A stretch of 16,681 nt of DNA, from contig MU069643.1 in NCBI GenBank assembly GCA_002284615.2, forward strand, positions 239,551-256,231, in the 5' to 3' direction. This DNA is from Dunaliella salina (taxonomy: Eukaryota; Chlorophyta; Chlorophyceae; Chlamydomonadales; Dunaliellaceae). The notes under the pieces were generated by a model. That model ran no database searches, had not been told where the DNA came from, and worked only from the letters and a program-made list of their open reading frames with translations. The position numbers were made by a program, and so were the translations under genes. Of this stretch, positions 1-16,681 are shown in pieces; position 1 is the first letter of the stretch; each line of letters starts with the position of its first letter.

Positions 1-65
1 GCCCTCTTCTCCTGAACAACAGACGTGCTGCACTGCTCTCTTGATTTTCCTTTGTTTCTGTACAG

Positions 66-217
66 CGCGCTTATGGGGGGCAGACTCACTGTGGCTCCAT
101 GTGCGAGCCACGCGCGAGAAGGCGCTGGATCTGTACATGAAGCAGGGCTTCAGACCTCCCGAGGTGGCCACGCCCTTGCCCACAGTTAAATCGCTCATGG
201 GGGAGACTCTGTTGAAG
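66..217 (+). CDS. GNAT-family N-acetyltransferase, internal exon (acetyl-CoA-binding part)
   Basis: This exon encodes the C-terminal part of a GNAT acetyltransferase fold, which moves an acetyl group from acetyl-CoA to an amine. The reading contains LWLHVRATREKALDLYMKQG followed by F: a beta strand ending LHV, then the A-x-x-LY-x-x-x-GF segment typical of GNAT motif B. The exon follows a strong acceptor (pyrimidine-rich tract, then TGTACAG ending at 65) and ends at AAG before a GTGAGT donor at 218. It starts with two bases of a split codon and ends in phase 0. The catalytic core and N-terminus lie left of the window. The acetyl acceptor (protein N-terminus, lysine or small molecule) cannot be told. 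Family assignment is fairly sure; a plastid or cytosolic location is unknown. Confidence 0.75.
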
Positions 218-699
218 GTGAGTGAGGTTGCAAGGGGCTGATGAATGGATTTACGCAGCAGACGAGCTGATTGGTTGATGGCGCTGTCGAGAGGGTAACT
301 GGAAAATATAGTCAGCAGGTTGCAGCAGTCGTAGGGTTTGGAGGAAGGCCTGCAAGATGTGGGTGCTGACAGAAGGTATGTGCAACTGCGCCCTCGGAGG
401 CCGCTAACCTCAAAATATCCATTTTACAGCAGCTTAAATTGCGAGTTTTTATGGCTAACGTGCAATAGTTGGCCAGCCTTAAATATTGGCCTGGTGCGCG
501 ACGTCATGGGCACATTTTTCCGTCCAAGGCAGCACAATTCTTTTGTCCTGATGAAATGTCTGCTTGAAGTCTGAATGCGCTTGGCATGAGCGCACCAGTT
601 GCACATGTATGGAAAGGGCACACCCTGCTCTGAATACACGCATGCTGCAATCGCCCACAGCCGCTCTGCTGTTGTTCCAATGCGCTTTGGTTGTGCCAG

Positions 700-901
700 G
701 TTGATTTGGAACCCTGGCGGTGCTCCTCTGTCGCCAGGGCAGCTGCTTTTGGCCCACAAGCGGTTATACCGGAACGCCCTTTAGCAGGCTCCACCTCTTT
801 GCGAGGCGCCAGCCGACCCTCCCAAGCTTCCGAACCTGCATCCATGGAGACCAGCAGCAACAATGAGAACCTGGTTGTGGATGGACAGGTCCGGCAAGAT
901 G
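700..901 (+). CDS. GNAT gene, penultimate exon
   Basis: The acceptor is GTGCCAG ending at 699. The exon starts in phase 0, matching the end of the previous exon, and stays open for 67 codons plus one base to a GTGGGT donor at 902. The join gives ...GETLLK|VDLEPWRCSS..., a plausible end to a GNAT domain. The rest (SQASEPASMETSSNNENLVV) is polar and low in complexity, as expected of a C-terminal tail. The intron before it (218-699) holds nothing recognisable. Assigned by phase and splice consensus only; an alternative acceptor or extra small exon in 218-699 is possible. Confidence 0.55.
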
Positions 902-1000
902 GTGGGTCCCTGCAGTGTGGCTTGCGTACAAATGTGCACTGGAGCTGCGGCAGTGCTAGCTAGCTGATAATTTGCTCAGCCGGTTTTTTGTTTAGAGAGG

Positions 1001-1189
1001 GATAGGGGCGCGGACTGGGCTTGGTGTGACAGTCCTCCGGATCCCCATTAGTTCTGTCTCTTGCTCTCTCCTAGGCTAGTTTTGTCTAGTTTAGGTGGAG
1101 GGCCTCCTGGTGAGGCTTCTAACTTTTGTTAGGGGCTCTTCCCTTAATGCACGCGGCCTTTGGCTTGCGTAGACTTTTCTTTCCCTTTT
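1001..1189 (+). repeat. R1 interspersed repeat, copy 1 (inside GNAT intron)
   Basis: First of five related copies, all in the plus orientation. Shared blocks in order: a GATCCCCATTAG-type block, CTCTCTCCTAGGCTAG, TGTCTAG, GAGGGCCT..TGGTGAGG, CTTCCCTTAA, GCACGCGGCCT, GGCTTGCGTAGACTTTTCTT. The copy lies wholly inside the last GNAT intron. No ORF, no tRNA-type A/B boxes and no clear terminal inverted repeats were seen, so the class (SINE, MITE or other) is open. Confidence 0.8.
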
Positions 1190-1331
1190 GATGTGATGGT
1201 GGTGGGCAAATGTCCTGCCGTTGTGCGACAGTCCTTCAGGCAAGACTCCCTCAGGCAAACTTAAATTTCATGCAGAACCATAACGTGCTCAATTTCAGAA
1301 GCGCTCACATGCTCACAACAATCCTGTGCAG

Positions 1332-1423
1332 GAGTCTTCATATGGGACATTTCGGAGAAGGAGAGTGATGAAGTCCAACAAGAAACCAAGGAGCATGAGC
1401 AACTCGTCAGGGCAAGCAAGTAA
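1332..1423 (+). CDS. GNAT gene, terminal exon with stop
   Basis: The acceptor CTGTGCAG ends at 1331. One base carried from the previous exon plus GA makes a glycine codon. The reading then runs VFIWDISEKESDEVQQETKE and so on, ending LVRASK and TAA at 1421-1423. The acidic, polar sequence resembles an unstructured tail. Phase agrees with exon 700-901. A second frame is also open here (basic, RRRRVMKSNKKP), but it does not follow in phase. The preceding intron (902-1331) contains R1 repeat copy 1. No TGTAA motif was seen within about 1.9 kb after the stop, so the 3' end is unplaced. Confidence 0.5.
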
Positions 1424-2349
1424 TGTGCTCGATGCTGTTTTGGTGGGCTACCAGTGACGATGCGTTAGTTCACAGTTAGCTTAGTTGATTAACCGGTGTG
1501 GTGCTTCATTCCCTACCACCTGCATTGTTGGAGTTGGGGTTTCATCAAAGAGCAATGATTACCAGGAATGCACAGTTTAAGAGGTATTCTACTGAAGCAA
1601 GGCGTCGTTGCAAGCGATTGTCAGAGGGTGCAGCATTTCATTGTCATGCGGTGTCGGCACGCATATTTTTTTTGCCTCTGTTGAATGTACAGCTTCCCAC
1701 TTGATAGATGAAGATGCGGGAGAGTGGTGATTAACGGCGATGTTTCTACGGGTCATAGCTCTTGCATCCGCATCACCCGAGCATGGATGTTGCATTTTTA
1801 TTTTTAACGTCATCCCTGCCGTTGCGTGTTGCATTTCTATTACTTGAGCAGGCAAGGTGGAATGCATTACACTTATGACCACTCGCTGCAAATTCATCTG
1901 CCAGAGTGGGTCAGGGTCTGATTGGAGACTTGTTGTCACGTTAAGATGAGACTTGTCGTCAGCGTGCCAACATGTTTTTTTTTTTTCCTGTGAGTGCTGT
2001 AGACAAGAGTCTGCTTTGACAAGGTTGTGCTACAAATAGTTTGTTGAGTCAGTGAGACAGCGTCTTCTATTCCTATTTGGTCACAGCATAATCAGACGGT
2101 GTAGTGGCTGCACCCCTTCCTGTGCTAGCTAGGGCGACAAGCCCATTTCCTTTCATTTTTCGTTTTGTGACATGCTGCGCAAGCTCTTTTTTGCCCCTTT
2201 TTCTTGCAGGAAGCATATGTATATGTATTTATTCCCTCATGCAAAAGCCTCGTACTAAGCTTTCAGGGCTCTGCAATGGATTTTTATAGCACAGATGATC
2301 AGGTTGAATGAAGAACGGACCATGCAGGATCATGCAGAGCCTGCATGGG
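1424..2349. other. No gene recognised
   Basis: Downstream of the GNAT stop. A minus-strand frame is open across 1589-1939 but has no convincing splice sites or protein-like composition. A short T run lies near 1976-1987, and a T-rich tract ending CTTGCAG at about 2210 looks like an acceptor but leads into no sustained frame. I see nothing else. Confidence 0.5.
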
Positions 2350-2354
2350 CTCTC

Positions 2355-2524
2355 TCCCCAAGGTTTCCCGACAGTAGCTCATTAGCTCTGTTTCTGGCTC
2401 TCTCCTAGGCTAGCTGTGTCTAGTCCGGTGTAGGTTTTGAGGGCCTTCGGGGGAGGCCTCCTGCTTTCCAATTAGGGGTACTTCCCTTAACGCATGTGGT
2501 CTCTGGCTTGCATAGACTTTTCTT
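2355..2524 (+). repeat. R1 interspersed repeat, copy 2
   Basis: Carries the R1 blocks TCATTAGCTCTGTTTCTGGC, CTCTCCTAGGCTAGCTGTGT, GAGGGCCTTCGGG, CTTCCCTTAACGCATGTGGT and CTGGCTTGCATAGACTTTTC. It is more diverged at the 5' side than copies 3 and 4. No gene surrounds it. Confidence 0.8.
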
Positions 2525-3624
2525 GGGGCTGCCCAAAAAGCCTTGCAAATGGAGCTTTGGTGCTGATCACCGTCGTCTACTCTTGTATGCCTCTCCTGGC
2601 CTCAGATCACCCAATTTCAGCCCATATCCACCCTGGGGCCATATGTTTCCCTCAACAACTTCATGCCCATTCTGTCATGTGCCCACAAACTTAAAACTTG
2701 TTTCCACGCGTTGCGCCATCGAAAACAAGAGCACTTCTCACAGCCAGGTTCTAGAGCCATATGCTTATAGTAACCCTCAAGATCCCCATTTACCTGTCTT
2801 GGCCCATATCTTGTGGTGGAGGGGGCTCAAAGCTCTTCATGAGCCATTGTTTATCCTTTTCCTTAATTGATGCAGGGCGAATTTCTCTACTTTTTTCCTG
2901 TTCTTCTCTCAAAAGGATTTCATGAATGGACCCTCTCGGCATCACTTGTGGATTTCACTACTAGTGAAATCCCTTAGTAAGGGAAATGGCTGGAATTCCA
3001 AATCTGCCCGACCACAAGATCTTTTCACTCAAGCTTCTGGAATGATATTCCTTTGGTACAGGGACTTTTAATCACCAAAGGTTTCGCAGTTTGGTTCGGA
3101 AGGTGGTCAGGAAAAGAGGTCGGTTGGCTGAAAAGTAAGGCTCACATTGTGGCTGGTTAGGTGCAAGTCCCAAGAAGTGGGAGTCTGCATAAATCACATT
3201 CGAAACCAAGGCACTCTGCCAGCACTATAGTTTGCTATCTGCCAGTTACGGGGCAAATGTCTCATTTGCCTGGCGAGGACCTTAACTTTCACCACCAGAA
3301 CCTCATATCTGACTACCCACTGCACCAAATTGTTCACCCATTCTGGGTTGCAGGTTGTGTCTAACTTTTTGTAACAGAACAACAACAGACTTGCGGCACA
3401 GTAATCCAGCATTCCCTATAATGGTTATTTTCATTGCCTTCCTGCAGCCGGCGGCTGACATGCTCATTTACTGTTGTGTCAATATTATTGCTGGTGACCG
3501 ATTAGTTAGATTGTTATAGGGTTTTTTGGTTGATGATTTTCCCTGGACCTCTATGTTGAGAATGTGAGGTGAGTGATTCATGTTGCCAAGTCAGTACATC
3601 TTACAGAACATGGAGCATGACACG
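2525..3624. other. No gene recognised; two adjacent hairpins
   Basis: Open frames at 2496-2870 (plus) and 3194-3412 (minus) lack protein-like composition and splice context. The interval holds the inverted repeats at 2950-2983, listed separately. A TGTAA lies near 3370 but is far from any stop assigned here. Confidence 0.45.
2950..2983. repeat. Two adjacent perfect inverted repeats
   Basis: GGATTTCACTA (2950-2960), a single C, then TAGTGAAATCC (2962-2972): an 11-bp perfect stem. It runs straight into CCCTTA, G, TAAGGG (2971-2983), a 6-bp stem. They could be a hairpin, a mobile-element footprint or chance. There is no flanking poly-T run to suggest a terminator. Confidence 0.7.
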
Positions 3625-3860
3625 GCGGAGGACGGGAGGAGGAGAGTCCGGGCGTCAAGAGGCATGGCGAGTAGCAATCCTCCAGATCCCCACTAGATCT
3701 GTTTGTGGCTCTCTCCTAGGCTAGCTGTGTCTAGTGTGGGCTTTGAGGGCCTTCTGGTGAGGCTACTGCTTCCTTTCAAACTTGCGAGCTTGTTAGTTAG
3801 TGGACCCTCCCTCAATGCACGCGGCCTCTGGCTTGCGTAGACTTTTCTTTTCTTTTCTCC
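3625..3860 (+). repeat. R1 interspersed repeat, copy 3
   Basis: One of the two fullest copies. Beyond the shared core it has a 5' block GAGAGTCCGGGCGTC, AGAGGCATGGC also found in copy 4, giving an element of about 220-235 bp. It ends in the block GTAGACTTTTCTTTTC, and its pyrimidine tail runs directly into CTCCTCAG at 3864, which looks like a splice acceptor for the putative exon at 3865. Confidence 0.85.
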
Positions 3861-3864
3861 TCAG

Positions 3865-3928
3865 GTGTACCAATTCAACACGGAGTAGGATGCACACCAA
3901 CAGACACCATGCAGGCCTTAGTTTCTGT
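3865..3928 (+). CDS. Putative exon of an unidentified plus-strand gene
   Basis: It is bounded by a strong acceptor (long CTTTT tract ending CTCCTCAG) and a consensus donor GTAAGT at 3929. After one carried base it reads CTNSTRSRMHTNRHHAGLSF then C, ending in phase 0, which fits the exon at 4131. The same frame also stays open through the intron, so retention would still read on. No family is recognised, no upstream exon was found, and there is no homology support. Confidence 0.3.
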
Positions 3929-4130
3929 GTAAGTGCCCTCAGTAAAGGTCGGTATGGCTCATCCCTTATTGGCATGGATGGCTGCAGTAATGACAGAATC
4001 CAGGAACAGGGCTTGCAAGTCCCTGAAAACATAAGACGTAACATTCCCACTTGGGTATCCCCTCATGGTACTGGTTCGTCAGCCCGCCACCAGAGCCGCC
4101 CAGATGCTCTCTTTGTGTGCTCTATTCCAG

Positions 4131-4304
4131 GTCGACCTGTCCACCTTGATCCCTGGTCGCGACAGGGACATCCACCTTGTTGGATTAAAAAGCTTCATCA
4201 GTCTGGAACGTGCAGCAGCTCAAGATGCCCACGCTGCAACCAGACGTAAATCCCGCAGCTCGAGAAATCCAAACAGGAGCAACAAATTGCCATTCAAAAA
4301 TTGA
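4131..4304 (+). CDS. Putative terminal exon of an unidentified plus-strand gene
   Basis: It follows an acceptor (TGTGCTCTATTCCAG) ending at 4130, starts in phase 0, and reads VDLSTLIPGRDRDIHLVGLK, SFISLERAAAQDAHAATRRK, then a basic end SRSSRNPNRSNKLPFKN and TGA at 4302-4304. The composition (balanced charge, basic tail) is protein-like. A candidate TGTAA lies at 4841-4845, about 540 bases downstream. No family is recognised. A competing frame (3800-4249) is open across the same region. Confidence 0.35.
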   Translation, partial: VDLSTLIPGRDRDIHLVGLKSFISLERAAAQDAHAATRRKSRSSRNPNRSNKLPFKN

Positions 4305-4350
4305 CATCCATCATTAACACCAGACATGCTCTTCATTTTCAAGGGGCTTC

Positions 4351-4374
4351 GGGGGGGGGGGGGGGGGGAGGGGG
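4351..4374. repeat. Poly-G tract
   Basis: Eighteen G, one A, then five G. It sits at the 5' edge of R1 copy 4. It could form a G-quadruplex and could be length-variable or a sequencing weak spot. Confidence 0.9.
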
Positions 4375-4384
4375 TTGCTTGGCG

Positions 4385-4606
4385 CGAGGCGGAGAACAGC
4401 AGGAGAAGGAGAGTCCGGGCGTCCAGAGGCATGGCAGATCCCCCAGATCCTCATTAACTCTGTTTCAAGCTCCCCTAGGCTAGCTGTGTCTAGTGCAGGT
4501 CCTGAGGGCCTTCTAATGAGGCCACTGCTAACTTGCTAGCTTGTTAGGTTGTGGACCTTCCCTTAACGCACGCGGCCTCTGGCCTGGGCAGACTTTTCTT
4601 TTTCTT
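4385..4606 (+). repeat. R1 interspersed repeat, copy 4
   Basis: A full copy with the 5' block GGAGAGTCCGGGCGTCCAGA and GGCATGGC, the core CCCTAGGCTAGCTGTGTCTA, CTTCCCTTAACGCACGCGGC, and a 3' pyrimidine tail ending TTTTTCTTAG. It starts about 80 bases after the putative stop at 4304. It also contains TGCTAACTTGCTAGCTTGTT, shared in part with copy 3. Confidence 0.85.
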
Positions 4607-4906
4607 AGCGTGCGAAAGATGTAGAGCCCATAATGTTCCACTGGCAGCAAGCGTGCAGTGACAACAAAGCATAGGCATAAATAAGGTTAACTGCTCTATA
4701 GCTTTGTGGTGGAGGGTACCCCTTGCTCTTCGGCATGAGGGTCAATGTGCCTCCATTTTCTAAGTTGATGTTCACAGCATTCACAACTTTTTCATTTTTC
4801 CCGAGCTTCTTCCAGCATCTAATCAGCCAGGTTCACAGGCTGTAAAAATTTGGCATTTGGCCTGCCTCCAGACAAGAACAGCCTGCACGAGCGAGATCAA
4901 ATATTT

Positions 4907-4930
4907 TGAAAATCCATTAATGGATTTTCA
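4907..4930. repeat. 24-bp perfect palindrome
   Basis: TGAAAATCCATT followed at once by its exact reverse complement AATGGATTTTCA. It lies about 20-40 bases before the first LINE-like sequence. It may be a protein-binding dyad, a hairpin or an excision footprint. The rest of 4607-4945 shows nothing recognisable. Confidence 0.85.
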
Positions 4931-4945
4931 TTTGTACACAGGGAA

Positions 4946-6260
4946 AATCAATTGGAAGGGCAACACCAAGACTGCAAAAAAGCCACCCGGCAAAACGCAT
5001 GACACGGTATGATGCATGTGTTAGACTTATTGAGATTGAGGATCTCTCTCTCAGCATAAAGCATATGCTCTCCCTGCTAGCATGTATGCTTGTCAAATCT
5101 GGGGCACTAGATATATGAAAGAAGGTGCTGAATGGGACTGCCCTTTACAAACTGTGCACCTGTGCTTACTGAAGCGCTTCCTTGGGGTGAAGCGTACCAC
5201 TCCTAACTGGTCTATTCAACGGGAATGTGGTCATGAGCCTTTGCAGTTTTATTGGTTCCGTGCAGCAATCAGATTTTACGATGCTTTGCTGCGCAGCAAC
5301 AATTCTACACTGCGCAAGGTGCTGCAACTTGCAGATGTTGGCATGAGCTGTGTATCTCGTAAATGTTGGACCTCAGAGTTTTTGGCAGCATGTAATGGCT
5401 TGGACATGTGCAATATGTTTATCCAATGTGTAAGTTCAGGGCTGCCAGTAGCACTGAAGGAGTTCGTTGTTGACCTGAGAAAAAGGCTACGAGGTGTTTG
5501 GAATGCGGCCGCCTTGGCAGAGCACAATGAGCGTGCGAACAAATTAGCCAAGTATCATCACTGGGTGGCTCTCCCTTTGAAACCTTAGGCTGCTCGTGGA
5601 ACGCACTTTTCTGTCCCTAGGTATTTGCATCTTGATTTAGGCAAGCATGTGCTGAGAAACATCGCACGCTTTCAATTGCATGCTCACACCCTAAGAGTTG
5701 AGACATCACTTTGGCAGGAGCACAGCTTCAGTTTGTGATAAGTGTGACCTCGGAGGACTTCAAGATGAAAAACATGCTGTGTTCCTTTGTTCTTGCGGTC
5801 CTGGGTGTTCCTTAAAAGGACTTATGAACATCTCTTTTCTGACTTCCCCTCTGCTCACAGAGTACTTCAGGACGAGACAGGCGCTCTTTACTACACTCAG
5901 GCTAGTTCTGAGGATGTCTTTCATTTCTTACAGGACCAACCTAAGGAGACTTATATTTTATTTCTAATCTCGTGGATACTTATTCTTTGGATGGAACAGC
6001 TCATCAGGCCAAGCAGCCAAACAACCTGGCTGAAGGTCAAACCCAATTGTAACCATTCCTGCAGCATCAGTAAGAAAAGAAAACTGCTCCAGCCAAAGAA
6101 GCAAAGCACATCAGAAGTGCCAATACAGTTTGCGCACATGTTAGCAGGTGCCCAGCTTCCCCTACTTCCTTGCGGCTCCTGCAACATAACAGCAAGATAT
6201 GTGGTCTCTCAGCAGCTATATAACCTTTTCTTTTCCTTTTACCCTTTCAAGATATGAGCT
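4946..6260 (+). mobile_element. 5'-truncated, degenerate non-LTR retrotransposon (LINE)
   Basis: Only the 3' part of ORF2 and a 3' untranslated region remain. The region after the reverse-transcriptase core and the Cys-rich C-terminus are recognisable; the endonuclease and catalytic RT motifs are absent. Truncation at the 5' end is usual for LINE copies made by target-primed reverse transcription. The coding relic has an in-frame stop and at least three frameshifts (details in the pseudogene entry), so this copy is dead. The 3' boundary is uncertain: a pyrimidine-rich tract near 6220-6250 is one candidate end, and a TGTAA at 6617-6621 past the CA array is another. The element lies between the plus-strand genes and the convergent RAP gene. 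Confidence 0.8.
4980..6052 (+). pseudogene. LINE ORF2 C-terminal relic with stops and frameshifts
   Basis: From about 5040 the frame reads ALPASMYACQIWG, the L-P-x-x-x-Y-x-C-x-x-W signature after the RT domain, then HLCLLKRFLGVKRTTPNWSI and GHEPLQFYWFRAAIRFYDAL, common in algal LINE ORF2s. The frame hits TAG at 5586-5588, yet homology-like sequence continues in the same frame (PRYLHLDLGKHVLRNIARFQ). Near 5730 the frame shifts to give VCDKCDLGGLQDEKHAVFLC, a zinc-knuckle-like Cys/His motif. Near 5810 it shifts back (YEHLFSDFPSAHRVLQDETG, DVFHFLQDQPKETY). Near 5965 it shifts to the third frame and ends at TAA 6050-6052. Sequence just before 5040 looks related in another frame, implying a further shift. 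The domain reading is from family knowledge; no search was run. Confidence 0.8.
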
Positions 6261-6386
6261 TATGAACTGAGTAAAAAGCTTGCACATAATGCAAGAATCT
6301 GCAGTCGTCACAGAATTGGAAGCTCTTGATGGAATCATCTATACATGCTTGTGCAAAGGTTTTGACGCATTGCTTTTGAAATGATG

Positions 6387-6390
6387 CACG

Positions 6391-6476
<86 letters not shown>
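6387..6476. repeat. (CG)n-(CA)n dinucleotide array
   Basis: About five CG units followed by about 39 CA units on the plus strand. Alternating purine-pyrimidine DNA of this kind can adopt Z-form. It lies between the LINE relic and the 3' end of the minus-strand RAP gene. Confidence 0.97.
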
Positions 6477-6477
<1 letters not shown>

Positions 6478-6565
6478 CTGCCTCTACCGAGCCTGTGTCT
6501 GCTTGCTTGAGATGCTGTGCCTGACTTTTGAGCACTACTTTCATTTTTTGCTTGAACTGGTCTGG

Positions 6566-6570
6566 TTACA
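6566..6570 (-). promoter_or_regulatory. Putative poly(A) signal TGTAA of the RAP gene
   Basis: TTACA on the plus strand, so TGTAA on the minus strand, about 95 bases after the stop at 6663. TGTAA is the usual poly(A) signal in Chlamydomonas-like algae. The spacing suits a short 3' UTR. Confidence 0.45.
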
Positions 6571-6616
6571 GGGCTCTATGTCTCTGTTCAGCTGCCCTTG
6601 CAGGCGGATAAAGCGA

Positions 6617-6621
6617 TGTAA
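6617..6621 (+). promoter_or_regulatory. Putative plus-strand TGTAA poly(A) signal
   Basis: The plus-strand motif follows TTCAGCTGCCCTTGCAGGCG at 6587, a context repeated near 11117-11168. It may be the 3' end of the LINE or of another repeat. It lies only about 50 bases from the minus-strand signal, so opposing transcripts would overlap here. Confidence 0.35.
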
Positions 6622-6662
6622 CCTTACCCATTGAATCTGAAACCATTAAAGGTCGTCCATGC

Positions 6663-16458
<9,796 letters not shown>

Positions 16459-16644
16459 CTGCGTCACAGACAGGCAACAAGAGGAATCCTGCCTCATGGT
16501 TGCTCCTAATAAGACGAATGCAGCACAACAGAGCAATCATGGTTGCTGCATGACGGAGGAAGCCTGGGCCAGCAGGACTTGTGTCATAGACAGGCAACAA
16601 GTGGAATGCTGATTAACAGAGCAATCATGGTTGCTCCTAACAGA

Positions 16645-16681
16645 GAGGGAGAGCGAGCAAGCGAGCGAGCGAGCGAGAGAG
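16645..16681. repeat. GAGC/GCGA tetranucleotide repeat at window edge
   Basis: Purine-rich GAGAGCGAGCAAGCGAGCGA and onward; it runs off the window. Confidence 0.9.

Noticed and set aside
3800..4249. A single 149-residue ORF
   Set aside because: It begins inside R1 copy 3 and reads across a well-formed intron. The two-exon reading fits the splice signals better, though this frame cannot be fully excluded.
5787..6257. Independent 156-residue gene
   Set aside because: Its first half is the frameshifted LINE ORF2 C-terminus and the rest is out-of-frame LINE and 3' sequence.

Overview
This is nuclear DNA of a eukaryote, most likely a chlorophycean green alga. Evidence: GT-AG introns with pyrimidine-rich 3' ends, TGTAA motifs (the green-algal poly(A) signal) at sensible places, mid-range base composition, long (CA)n arrays, an intron-rich RAP-domain gene (a class expanded in Chlamydomonas-like algae for chloroplast RNA work), and a 5'-truncated LINE. 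A Dunaliella-like genome would fit, but the species cannot be fixed from the sequence.

Layout. (1) 1-1423, plus strand: the last three exons of a GNAT-family N-acetyltransferase gene. (2) 1424-4945: mostly non-coding, with several copies of an interspersed repeat called R1 here and a weakly supported pair of terminal exons (3865-4304). (3) About 4946-6260: a 5'-truncated, frameshifted LINE on the plus strand. (4) 6566-16458, minus strand: one long gene assembled by hand from six exons whose reading phases all agree (393 codons plus stop). Exons 3 and 4 join to form a RAP domain across a 2.2 kb intron, which is the best internal check on the model. Its 5' end lies beyond the right edge.

The RAP gene's introns hold nearly all the remaining structure: four long CA/GT arrays, several minisatellites, a 198-bp MITE with TTA target duplications and long terminal inverted repeats, and a tRNA-related SINE inserted in a minisatellite.

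The most unusual signal is that tandem duplication has struck exon-intron boundaries of this gene at least three times. The exon 2 acceptor plus half of exon 2 is present three times (143-144 bp period), with the two extra copies in frame up to a shared TAA. The exon 1 acceptor is duplicated at 120 bp. The exon 4 donor is the first unit of a 22-bp minisatellite whose units carry donor-like GTGAG variants. Exon boundaries were placed by eye from splice consensus and phase, without transcripts or database searches.
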